A stretch of 64,000 nucleotides of DNA, taken from NCBI RefSeq assembly GCF_048323675.1, contig NZ_JBLWFK010000004.1:62001-126000 (forward strand), written 5' to 3'. The notes beneath the pieces were generated by a model. The model saw only the letters and a list, made by a program, of their open reading frames with translations. It searched no databases and had not been told where the DNA came from. This document shows, piece after piece, positions 17,486 through 25,642 of the stretch. The stretch comes from Mangrovimicrobium sp048323675. Lineage in GTDB: Bacteria > Pseudomonadota > Gammaproteobacteria > Pseudomonadales > Halieaceae. Made by a program: the position numbers and the translations under genes. Positions within the stretch are counted from its first letter, which is position 1, and every line of letters starts with the position of its first letter.

Positions 17486-17974
17486 TCAGCCCTCCTGACG
17501 ATTGGCCTGGTTTCCCGGCTCCGCCCCGGGGTCTCGCCAGGGACTCTCCGAGCTACCACCCGCTATGGATTCAGGATTTCCCCGCAGCCTTTCCAGCTCT
17601 GCCTGTAGCTTATCGAGACTCGCGTTGATCGCGGCCGCCTCGCTTTGAAATACATCCCGCTTGCGCAAGCGGATTCTGGCAGAGCGGTCGCCAGCTGCAA
17701 AAAGCTCGATTTCCCTCTGTATCACATATACCGGTCCAACTACCCGGTGACTGAGGCGTACACATGAATGCCAGACGGCGGCGATCAGTATGAGCTCCGC
17801 TATCCCGATAGCGGTGGTCATGCCCGAGGTAAACAGGGGCTCTTCCCGACCCGGTACCATGACAGCAACAAGAATGCCTATATTGACCGCCAGCACCATA
17901 ATGCTGACAACCAGTAGCGCATACTGGAACTGCACCTTTTTATTGATTACGTACTGTCGCCGCCGATTTTCCAT
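17486..17974 (-). CDS. two-helix membrane protein with HAMP-like region
   Basis: A 162-residue protein starting MENRRRQYVINKKVQFQYALL. Two transmembrane helices (about 20-45 and 58-78) are followed by RLSHRVVGPVYVIQREIELFAAGD, which resembles a HAMP linker, then a predicted coiled coil (SEAAAINASLDKLQAELERL). The tail is rich in Pro, Gly and Ser. It lacks any kinase or methyl-accepting domain, so it cannot be a complete sensor. It sits four bases upstream of the second pilin gene and is probably co-expressed with it. Its function is unknown. Confidence 0.75.
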   Translation of the reverse strand: MENRRRQYVINKKVQFQYALLVVSIMVLAVNIGILVAVMVPGREEPLFTSGMTTAIGIAELILIAAVWHSCVRLSHRVVGPVYVIQREIELFAAGDRSARIRLRKRDVFQSEAAAINASLDKLQAELERLRGNPESIAGGSSESPWRDPGAEPGNQANRQEG

Positions 17975-18097
17975 TGTTATGCTCTCCCGCACTCCCTGAG
18001 TGCACCCGGATAATGGTTAAGTGGTCACGGGAATCAGAGTCCCCGGCTGCCTATCGCCGGGCCCAGGCCACGGCGACGGATATTGACGCCCCTTTCG

Positions 18098-18967
18098 TTA
18101 ATGTTCATCTTCCGCTTCCCGGTACTGCAGGTTCGTCAACTGCTCGGAAAGCAAGCCGATGAGGAATACCACCATGCCGGAAAGCATCAACAAGGTACTC
18201 ATATTGGTAAAGCGGGCCCCGCCGGATACAAAACTGCTGATCAGGTAATTCAGCAGCCCCAGCCCGAACATCAGCACCGCGAGGGGAAAATATACCTTCA
18301 GCGGTGAATAGAGAGTGCCGATCTTGAAAATAATGAGGAAAAAGCGCACACCGTCACGCAACAGGTTGATATGGCTCTTGCCGATCCGTTCGGCCACCTT
18401 GATCGGGATAAAGCCGACCGAATAGCCGGCGCGAAAAAAGGCCATGGTCGATGTCGTGGGATAACTGAAACCATTGGGCAGCAAATAGAGAAAGTTCAGG
18501 AACCGGCTGCGCTTGACCGCACGGAAACCCGAGGTCAGGTCGTCAATACGCCGGTTGACCATCCAGCTGGCGAAACGGTTGTAGAAGGTATTGGCGCCCC
18601 AGCGTGCCATGCTGGCCTGCGAGGCGATGCCGCTGCGCGCACCGATCACCATGTCGTAACCGTTTTCCAGCTCCCCGATCAGGCGGGAAATGTCCGCGGG
18701 GTCATGCTGGCCATCCGCGTCCATGAACACGAGGTATTCGCCGGTTGCTGCCCTGGCTCCCGTCTTGATTGCGGCGCCGTTGCCCTTGGAATAGGGGTGG
18801 GGTACCACCATGACTCCATGTGCACGACAGACCTCGACCGTGGCGTCTTGCGAACCGTCGTCAACGACCAGTATTTCATTCTCTGGATACAGTTCGCGTA
18901 AACGCGGCAGTACGATTGCAAGCCCCTGTTCTTCATTTTTTGCGGGGATAACGATGCTGAAGTCCAA
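18098..18967 (-). CDS. GT2 glycosyltransferase, polyprenyl-phosphate sugar synthase type
   Basis: A 289-residue protein with a GT-A domain (FSIVIPAKNEEQGL, ILVVDDGSQDAT, YSKGNGAAIKTG, VFMDADGQHDPADI with the DxD-type metal site, VIGARSG) followed by two C-terminal hydrophobic helices. This resembles dolichyl-phosphate mannosyltransferase/GtrB enzymes, which load a sugar onto a polyprenyl phosphate carrier. Translation starts at TTG 18967, 7 bases after GGAGAG and 3 bases after the stop of the GT-C gene. With the two GT-C-like proteins upstream, it probably makes the lipid-linked sugar donor (inference). Confidence 0.88.
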   Translation of the reverse strand: MDFSIVIPAKNEEQGLAIVLPRLRELYPENEILVVDDGSQDATVEVCRAHGVMVVPHPYSKGNGAAIKTGARAATGEYLVFMDADGQHDPADISRLIGELENGYDMVIGARSGIASQASMARWGANTFYNRFASWMVNRRIDDLTSGFRAVKRSRFLNFLYLLPNGFSYPTTSTMAFFRAGYSVGFIPIKVAERIGKSHINLLRDGVRFFLIIFKIGTLYSPLKVYFPLAVLMFGLGLLNYLISSFVSGGARFTNMSTLLMLSGMVVFLIGLLSEQLTNLQYREAEDEH

Positions 18968-18970
18968 TAG

Positions 18971-20869
18971 TTAACTCTCCGTGTACAGGGCCAGGGTCTC
19001 TTTTTGCCGGTTACTTAGCTTACCTGCATCAGCTTGCGATCGCAGCATTTCAATCAACTGCTGCGCCTCTTCGTCTTTTTGCAGCGTCCTCGCGAAATGC
19101 AACTGCATCAGCAATCCACGCGGGTTCCCGGGGGAAAGCGCAAGGAAACGCTCGGTGAAGGCGTAAGCCTCGGCGGGACGCCCCAGCGCGTTTTCCAGCG
19201 TTGCAAATACAGAGAACAGGTTACTGGCAGCCTTGTGCTCATAGTCCTGGACGAGATAGAGAACCTCAAGTCTTCGCGCAAGGTAAGTCCAGTCCATCCC
19301 CGGACAGACGTCGTCCTGCGCCAGTCGCACTACGGTCAGCATCGTGGTGAGGGAACTGATCGGCCTGTCGGGTGATTCCACACCTATCTGGTCGACAATA
19401 GCACGAATATCTGTCTCGCCGGCTATACAGCTGAGCGCTACGTCGCGCAAAAGCCGGTCTGAATCGCGCTCCACCCGGCTGTAACGGTGGGCGCGAAGGG
19501 AATATTCCCGAGCCCTGGGCGCATCGCGCAACTGCGCCATTTGTACTGCCATATCGGTATTCGCCCTGGCGGACTGCGGGTGCCCATTGAGCTGGGCCAG
19601 TATCAACAGCGGGTGACTGGACCAGATGGTGACCTGTGAAGAGGTAACCACAGCAAGCGCAATCACGGCAATCGCCAGCCATGCTGAAACTGCCCCTCCT
19701 ATCTCCGGAAGCCGCCGAAGCGCTTCGGCAAGAAGGGCACCAACAACAATCAAAATGCCCACTGCCGGGAAGTAGTTGCGGTGTTCGAAGTAAAGTTCAA
19801 GTGGCCAGACCGTCGATTCCATGCTGTGGCCAATGGCAAACCAGGCGACGCCAAAAGCAACGTAGCGCCCCCAGGAGCGCTTCACCAGCCAGAAAAACAG
19901 CAGGCCCATCCACAGCAGAGCAATGAGCGAGGGCAGCGTAGTACTCGGCTCCAGCAAAGACCGGGAAATAACGATATCGTCGTGGTAGATACCCATGCGC
20001 CCGGGCTGGGGCCAGAACCACTGGCCGAGGTAATCCCAGAGTATCCGGCTCTGTGTCAGCAATCTCTCGACCAGGGAAAACGGCCTGAAGTGATAACTCG
20101 TTTCCAGCCAGCGCCAAAGCGCTACAAGCGCCACGACTACCACCAGGCCACCCGCCGTAATCAATCCATATACTGACCGAGCGAGCCAGGGCAGGCGTCT
20201 GCCCTGGGCGTCCTTGCAGCCAAACCAGAGCACTTCCATCACCAGCAATACAGGAACGAGCAACAGGCCATTTTCCTTGGAGAAAATCGCCAGCAGTAAA
20301 CATACCGGCACAGCCAGGGCCCAGGCGAGCGCCTGCCAGGTACCGGACCTGGCCATCCGCGCCTTGCAATAGGCAATACAGCCGAGGAACATGAACGTCG
20401 CGGTGAGCATCGCCATGCGCTGCACGACGTACAAGGTGGTGCTTACCAACAGTGGATGCAGAACCCAGGCCAGGCCGAGCAGGATTCCCAGGGAACGGTG
20501 GGAGGGAAATCCGGCCTGCCGGAACAGTAACTGCAGCAGATAAATGACCAGAGCCCCGTTGAGCAGGTGCAGGAGGATATTTACCTGCTTCGAATGGCGA
20601 ACTTCGTCTCCGAGAAGGATCCGCTCCAGGACGAAAGTGGACATCGACACTGCGCGACCGAACATGCCGGAGTTATCGCCCAGCACATAATCCAGCGCCC
20701 GCGAGGCGGTGTTTTCATCCAGTTCATCGATAACCCCGACACTGGAGCGGTCATCGAGCAGGATCGGGCCATCAATCCCCGGCCAGTAGATCCACAGCGC
20801 AATCAGCAGGCCCAAAATGACCCAAGCAATAGAGCCGAGCTGACCGACATTCCAGCGCGTGACTGTCAT
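18971..20869 (-). CDS. TMTC-like GT-C membrane glycosyltransferase (second copy)
   Basis: A 632-residue polytopic protein (about 10-11 helices) with a soluble TPR-like C-terminal region from about residue 450. The first extracytoplasmic loop has PILLDDRSS, an acidic pair in the position of the GT-C catalytic site. Later motifs HPLLVSTTLYVVQRMAML, FSKENGLLL and FEHRNYFPAVG are shared with the neighbouring 644-residue protein. They resemble the HP...R...KE pattern of eukaryotic TMTC O-mannosyltransferases. The start overlaps the upstream homologue by ATGA. The likely role is transfer of a polyprenyl-linked sugar to an exported protein, with the pilins next door as candidate acceptors (inference). 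Confidence 0.75.
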   Translation of the reverse strand: MTVTRWNVGQLGSIAWVILGLLIALWIYWPGIDGPILLDDRSSVGVIDELDENTASRALDYVLGDNSGMFGRAVSMSTFVLERILLGDEVRHSKQVNILLHLLNGALVIYLLQLLFRQAGFPSHRSLGILLGLAWVLHPLLVSTTLYVVQRMAMLTATFMFLGCIAYCKARMARSGTWQALAWALAVPVCLLLAIFSKENGLLLVPVLLVMEVLWFGCKDAQGRRLPWLARSVYGLITAGGLVVVVALVALWRWLETSYHFRPFSLVERLLTQSRILWDYLGQWFWPQPGRMGIYHDDIVISRSLLEPSTTLPSLIALLWMGLLFFWLVKRSWGRYVAFGVAWFAIGHSMESTVWPLELYFEHRNYFPAVGILIVVGALLAEALRRLPEIGGAVSAWLAIAVIALAVVTSSQVTIWSSHPLLILAQLNGHPQSARANTDMAVQMAQLRDAPRAREYSLRAHRYSRVERDSDRLLRDVALSCIAGETDIRAIVDQIGVESPDRPISSLTTMLTVVRLAQDDVCPGMDWTYLARRLEVLYLVQDYEHKAASNLFSVFATLENALGRPAEAYAFTERFLALSPGNPRGLLMQLHFARTLQKDEEAQQLIEMLRSQADAGKLSNRQKETLALYTES

Positions 20870-22800
20870 TGCGTAAACAGCCCCTTGATTTCCAGCAACC
20901 GCACCCGTAGGGTATCGGTCGCCATGTATTTTCCCAGGCGCTCATAAATCAGGCCCTGCTGTTGCGCGTCGTCCATTGCCACCATGAGGTCTCCGGCAAC
21001 TGGTTCACAGCTGCTACCGGAAGAAGGACAACCGGCTTGCGTTACCTGCTCGCCTTCCCACCCCAGGTTGTGCGCCGCCGCGCGCAGGAGGGCATCACCG
21101 GGGTAGCGCCCGAGTAATTCTTCATACAAGGACAACAACCTCGATCGGTCTCCCTCCATCACTGGCAGGTCCGTAGTTGAGGCCAGGGCTTCCAGCGCGG
21201 TCCTGTCCGAGGCCTGCAGGCGCCGGTCCTGCGCCAGCACCTGCATTTTTCCGAGCCAGTCGGGGGGCTCCGGTATCGCGGAGAAATAGCGCCGATCCAG
21301 GCGATAGAGATAGACCATGGGGGCAAATTCCCGTGGGGCGAACTGGTGGCCGCGCTCAAAAAACGTCCGTGCGGCGACCACGTTATTACGCACCGCTGCC
21401 TCCGAACTCACCTGGCCACTGTACACCTGTTCCAGCAACACCTGTCCCGCGTAAAAATTGGCGCGAGCGGAATGCGGGTGATTGCGCACATCGGTCAGTG
21501 CCAGGCCCTCGGCACTCGCCCAATTGAGACTGCGCAGGCAGGTGACGCCGGCCAGCACCAGCACCAGAAGCCCCCCAGCCATGCGGAAATCACAGGGCGG
21601 AAAACGGCGTGACAACTGCATCAAGGCCACCGCTATCGCGAAGAACACGGCACAGGAAGGCAGGTAATTGCGAAATTCGTAGACCATCTCCAGCGCGATA
21701 AAACTGGATTCCATCGATTGCCCGACGAGAAAAAAAAGCAGCGCGAAGGCCAGAACGGGAAAACGCCGGCGTCCCAGCCAGGCAAGCAAGGCCAACAACA
21801 ACCAGCCGATCAGGGCGAGCAGGGTTGTGTAGGGCTGGTACCATCCCATGGACACCTGAATATCGTCGTGGTGCAAACCGTAGGCGCGAATATCCGGCCA
21901 CAGCAACCAGCCGACGTAGTGCCATAGAACACGCAACTGAGTCAGCAGGCGCTGCTCCAGGGTGAATTCCCGACCGGCATAACTCACTCCCAGTATCGCC
22001 GGGTCGATCAACAACACCAGGACGCACAACACCGCGGGCAAAACCAGCAGAATGGACGCAACCAATCGCAGGGGCGCCAGATTCCTGCCGCTCCACTCCC
22101 CACGGAAAAAACACACTTCGATTACCGGCAGCAGCCAGAACAGCAGCAGGCCATTTTCCTTGCTGAGGGCCGCCAGCAGGCCGCACAGTGCAATCCAGAG
22201 GCCAGCCGCCAATATCTCGCCCGCAGTCCCACCATATTCCGCCCAACGCACGCGATAGCGGACGAAAACGGCAAGGCCGAGCAGGACAAAAAAGGCCGAG
22301 AGCAGGGCCATGCGCTGTACCACATAGAGCACCGCGGAGACCTGCAGGGGATGGAGGGACCACAGCGCCGCCGCCAGGAGGGCCACCGCCTGTGACTGGC
22401 CCGGGGTAAAACCCAGGGTACGCATGGCCGGCGAGCGCAGGAGACCGACAGCCAGCCCATAAAGGGCGCAGGCGCAGCCGAAATGCAGCAGCAGATTGGT
22501 CGATTTAAAGGCGAAGGCATCGAATCCACCCGTCAGCACAAAATTGGCCGCGAAAGACAGCATGGCAAGGGGGCGGTGCAGGATGCCGGCGTGGGAACTC
22601 AGGGCCGCGACACGCCACTCATCGGACAGGCTACCGGTGATCTGTAGCTGCTGGTTTGCAGTGAGGTTGGGTACGTCGTCGAACAGGAAGGGGCCATCGA
22701 GACCCGGAAAATAGATGACAAGCAAACCCAGCGCGAGTGCAGCCAGCAGCAGGAATGATCGATTTGCCGGGCTGGGCTGATGGATGCGTGCAGGTGTCAC
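20866..22800 (-). CDS. TMTC-like GT-C membrane glycosyltransferase (first copy)
   Basis: A 644-residue polytopic protein paralogous to the next gene. Shared points are PFLFDDVPNLT in the first periplasmic loop, HPLQVSAVLYVVQRMALL, LSKENGLLLFW, HHDDIQVS, GQSMESSFI and YEFRNYLPS. The C-terminal 200 residues form a soluble helical region (TPR-like). An ATG at 22854 lies inside the loop of the pilA terminator, so a later start is preferred; GTG 22800 is given, with a weak ribosome site. It overlaps the downstream paralogue by ATGA. Function is inferred as protein O-glycosylation using lipid-linked sugar; the acceptor is not proven. Confidence 0.75.
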   Translation of the reverse strand: MTPARIHQPSPANRSFLLLAALALGLLVIYFPGLDGPFLFDDVPNLTANQQLQITGSLSDEWRVAALSSHAGILHRPLAMLSFAANFVLTGGFDAFAFKSTNLLLHFGCACALYGLAVGLLRSPAMRTLGFTPGQSQAVALLAAALWSLHPLQVSAVLYVVQRMALLSAFFVLLGLAVFVRYRVRWAEYGGTAGEILAAGLWIALCGLLAALSKENGLLLFWLLPVIEVCFFRGEWSGRNLAPLRLVASILLVLPAVLCVLVLLIDPAILGVSYAGREFTLEQRLLTQLRVLWHYVGWLLWPDIRAYGLHHDDIQVSMGWYQPYTTLLALIGWLLLALLAWLGRRRFPVLAFALLFFLVGQSMESSFIALEMVYEFRNYLPSCAVFFAIAVALMQLSRRFPPCDFRMAGGLLVLVLAGVTCLRSLNWASAEGLALTDVRNHPHSARANFYAGQVLLEQVYSGQVSSEAAVRNNVVAARTFFERGHQFAPREFAPMVYLYRLDRRYFSAIPEPPDWLGKMQVLAQDRRLQASDRTALEALASTTDLPVMEGDRSRLLSLYEELLGRYPGDALLRAAAHNLGWEGEQVTQAGCPSSGSSCEPVAGDLMVAMDDAQQQGLIYERLGKYMATDTLRVRLLEIKGLFTQ

Positions 22801-22837
22801 CAGGGTAAAAATTCTTTCGTTGATTATGTTTGGCAAG

Positions 22838-22866
22838 AAAAAAGCCCGGCGCATGGCCGGGCTTTT
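22838..22866 (-). terminator. rho-independent terminator of pilA
   Basis: On the minus strand, GCCCGGC pairs with GCCGGGC across a CATGC loop. It is extended by four A-T pairs and followed by TTTTTT. It begins 28 bp after the pilA stop. It would end most pilA transcripts and leave the downstream glycosyltransferase genes to readthrough or a separate promoter, giving much more pilin than enzyme. Confidence 0.85.
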
Positions 22867-22893
22867 AACCGCTTTTCAGCTAAGCAAACTCAA

Positions 22894-23391
22894 TTAGCTG
22901 CGGCAATTTGAAGGCAGGTATTTGGTTGGGACTGTGCCTGCGGCGCCTGTTGCTGCAGTACCAGGCTTACACTGCCAAGTCATGGTACCGTCTGCGTTTG
23001 TAGTGCCTGACAGGCCGAAAGAATAGAGATCGCCTGAGTTGTCACCCCAAGTGCTGGCTTTAACCAGCGCATAAATAAACGCACCGCTGTTCGCTCCACC
23101 AGCAGTGGATACATCGATATTGTTGAGAATTTCGGAATTGCGTGTCGCAGTGTTCAAACCGAAAGTATCCGCGTCAGCTGCAGCCGGCCAATCAGCCAAA
23201 GCCGGGTTGGAGGCGTAGTATTCCGCGATAGTGGTTTTCGCTTCCGCCAGGGCCGCAGTCGGCTCAGACATTTTCGAGCGAACGATGTAGTCCTGATACG
23301 CCGGCAGTGCGATGGCCGCCAGAATGCCCACGATCGCGATTACGATCATCAGTTCGATCAGGGTAAAACCCTTTTGTACGTGCTTGTTCAT
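22894..23391 (-). CDS. pilA: type IV major pilin PilA
   Basis: A 165-residue prepilin with the short leader MNKHVQKG, cleaved by PilD before FTLIELMIVIAIVGILAAIA, with Glu5 conserved. The C-terminal cysteine pair (WQCKPG and PSNCRS) forms the disulfide loop of group a pilins. Expression is probably controlled by RpoN, from the sigma-54 promoter about 85 bp upstream, as for Pseudomonas pilA under PilS/PilR. Its own terminator follows. The gene is divergent from the pilBCD assembly genes. Confidence 0.95.
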   Translation of the reverse strand: MNKHVQKGFTLIELMIVIAIVGILAAIALPAYQDYIVRSKMSEPTAALAEAKTTIAEYYASNPALADWPAAADADTFGLNTATRNSEILNNIDVSTAGGANSGAFIYALVKASTWGDNSGDLYSFGLSGTTNADGTMTWQCKPGTAATGAAGTVPTKYLPSNCRS

Positions 23392-23872
23392 AGTGTCCCT
23401 ACTCCAGTAGTTGTTTTGCAAAGCGCGTCCGCAAGCGTCCGCGTCGCCTGGCAAAGTTGCCTGAGGGGTAGAGTGCAGGGAACGGGCCAACTCCGAGAAA
23501 AAAAGCCCATAAAAATATATCTAATTAAAATTCAATAGGTTAACTACATACATCCGAAAATACCGGTTCCGTCTGGACCCCTGAGCCGGAATTCTTCAAA
23601 CGTCACCAACTGACAAAAAATGTCAATTGCTGCCGCCAACCGCAGGATTGAGCCATGATCAGGACCTTGTCGACATAACAACCGGGATGCCCGTACCCAC
23701 ACGGCAAATCCTGCCAGCGCGCAGCACACCCGACCCACCTCACAAAAACACGAGTTTTCCGCAATCTCTTTGGCCCAGAGCCTATGCCCCTATGCTATGC
23801 AATGTTTATACTGTGGCGAATCAGGAAGTTACGGACCACAACTCATATTCCCCTGAATCCGGGGTGGGGCAG
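23392..23872. other. divergent pilA-pilB intergenic region
   Basis: This 481-bp region separates the divergent pilA and pilB genes. It holds the pilA sigma-54 promoter (23474-23489) and an AT-rich block (about 23510-23550) immediately upstream of it, which is a likely site for activator or IHF binding. The pilB side has TATACT near 23808 but no convincing -35, so its promoter is not called. No further gene is visible. Confidence 0.6.
23474..23489 (-). promoter_or_regulatory. sigma-54 promoter of pilA
   Basis: The minus strand reads TGGCCCGTTCCCTGCA. It matches the sigma-54 consensus TGGCACG-N4-TTGCA at 10 of 12 fixed positions, and the invariant GG and GC have exact spacing. The transcription start would be near 23463, giving a leader of about 70 nt before the pilA ATG. 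This matches RpoN control of pilA in Pseudomonas. Confidence 0.8.
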
Positions 23873-25588
23873 ATGAACGATAAAGGCATAGGACAACTCA
23901 GCGGTCTCGCCGGCCGGCTTGTCGCCGAGGGCCTGATATCCTCCGAGGCGGCGGTAGAAGCACAGCGCGAGGCCTCCATGCAGCGCGTGCCCTTTGTCAC
24001 CTGGCTGGTGGAAAAGTGTGGGGTGGACAGCCTGCGCCTGGCCGCCGTGGCCTCCCAGGAATTCGGCGTCCCGCAGTTCGACATCAGCAGTTTCGACATG
24101 GCCACCATGCCCGTGGGGCTGGTCAATCCGGATCTCGTCGTCAAGCACCACGCCATTCCCCTGTACCGCCGGGGCAACCGCCTGTTTATTGCTGTATCCG
24201 ACCCCACCAACCTGGCCGCGCTGGACGAGATCAAGTTTCACACCGGGGTCAACACCGACGCGGTACTGGTCGAAGAGAACGCCCTCGCCCGGCTGATCCA
24301 CAAATGGGTGGAAGCCCAGGATACCCTCGGCGATGGCCTCAAGGACCTCGACCAGGAAGAACTGGAAGGCATCGACGTCGGCGGATTAGACCGGGACGAT
24401 GGCGACGACAGCAGCGACGCGATCGACGAGACCCCGATCGTACGCTTCGTCAACAAGGTGCTCATCGACGCCATCCGCCAAGGCGCGTCCGATATTCACT
24501 TCGAGCCCTACGAACACGACTACCGGGTTCGCTTCCGCACCGACGGCGTGTTACGCGAGGTGGTGAAGCCGCCGCGCAACCTTTCCAGCCGCCTCTCGGC
24601 CCGCCTCAAGGTAATGTCGCAGATGGATATTTCCGAGCGCCGCATTCCCCAGGACGGTCGTATCCAGATGAAGCTCTCCCGCAACCGGGCAATCGACTTC
24701 CGTGTGAACACCCTGCCCACCCTGTTCGGCGAGAAAATCGTGCTGCGTATCCTCGATCCGACCAGCGCGCAGATGGGTATCGACGCCCTCGGCTACGAGG
24801 AAGACCAGAAGGCGATGTACCTGAGGACCCTGAACCAGCCCCAGGGCATGATCCTGGTAACCGGTCCAACGGGTTCCGGTAAGACCGTATCGCTCTACAC
24901 CGGCCTCAACATCCTGAATACCGCCGAGCGCAATATCTCCACTGCGGAGGACCCGGTGGAAATTAACCTCACCGGCATCAACCAGGTACACGTGAACCCG
25001 AAGGTGGGCCTGAATTTCGCCGAGGCCCTGCGCTCCTTCCTGCGCCAGGACCCGGACGTCATCATGGTGGGCGAGATACGCGACCTCGAAACTGCGGAAA
25101 TCGCGATCAAGGCCGCCCAGACCGGTCACCTTGTACTGTCCACCCTGCACACCAACAGTGCGGCGGAAACCGTGACCCGCCTGCTGAATATGGGCGTCCC
25201 CGCCTTCAACGTGGCCAGTTCCGTCGACCTGATTATCGCCCAGCGTCTCGCCCGACGCCTGTGCAAGGAGTGCTCGGAGCCCGCGGACATACCCCACGAC
25301 ATCCTGCTCAAGGAAGGCTTTACCGATGAACTGCTGGAGGGCGCAAACATCCGCAAGGCAGTGGGCTGCAACGCTTGCATCGATGGCTACAAGGGCCGGG
25401 TAGGCATTTACGAAGTGGTGCGTATCACCCCGAAAATCTCCACCCTGATCATGGAAGAGGGCAATTCGCTGGAAATCCAGAAAGCTGCCACCGAAGAGGG
25501 CTTCAACACCCTGCGCCAGTCAGCGCTTCTCAAGGTGGCCCGGGGCATGACTTCCCTGGAAGAGGCGAACCGGATTACCGTGGATTAA
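23873..25588 (+). CDS. pilB: type IV pilus assembly ATPase PilB
   Basis: Hexameric cytoplasmic ATPase that drives pilus extension. Starting at ATG 23873 it has 571 residues, the normal length. An N-terminal MshEN-type domain is followed by the ATPase core: Walker A GPTGSGKT (331-338), Walker B region DPDVIMVGEIRD (393-404) and the His box TGHLVLSTLHTN (417-428). The zinc cysteines are CKEC (464-467) and CNAC near the C-terminus. Longer upstream extensions are possible but unconserved. It is the first gene of pilB-pilC-pilD-coaE. Confidence 0.95.
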   Translation: MNDKGIGQLSGLAGRLVAEGLISSEAAVEAQREASMQRVPFVTWLVEKCGVDSLRLAAVASQEFGVPQFDISSFDMATMPVGLVNPDLVVKHHAIPLYRRGNRLFIAVSDPTNLAALDEIKFHTGVNTDAVLVEENALARLIHKWVEAQDTLGDGLKDLDQEELEGIDVGGLDRDDGDDSSDAIDETPIVRFVNKVLIDAIRQGASDIHFEPYEHDYRVRFRTDGVLREVVKPPRNLSSRLSARLKVMSQMDISERRIPQDGRIQMKLSRNRAIDFRVNTLPTLFGEKIVLRILDPTSAQMGIDALGYEEDQKAMYLRTLNQPQGMILVTGPTGSGKTVSLYTGLNILNTAERNISTAEDPVEINLTGINQVHVNPKVGLNFAEALRSFLRQDPDVIMVGEIRDLETAEIAIKAAQTGHLVLSTLHTNSAAETVTRLLNMGVPAFNVASSVDLIIAQRLARRLCKECSEPADIPHDILLKEGFTDELLEGANIRKAVGCNACIDGYKGRVGIYEVVRITPKISTLIMEEGNSLEIQKAATEEGFNTLRQSALLKVARGMTSLEEANRITVD

Positions 25589-25642
25589 AACTAACAAAAG
25601 CAAGCAGTATTAAAGGGACAGCAGACAGGGGTTCAGGCAGGT

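Noticed and set aside
23440..23475. second sigma-54-like match TGGCAAAGTTGC on the plus strand upstream of pilB
   Set aside because: Spacing between GG and GC is 9 rather than 12, so it cannot be a sigma-54 promoter.
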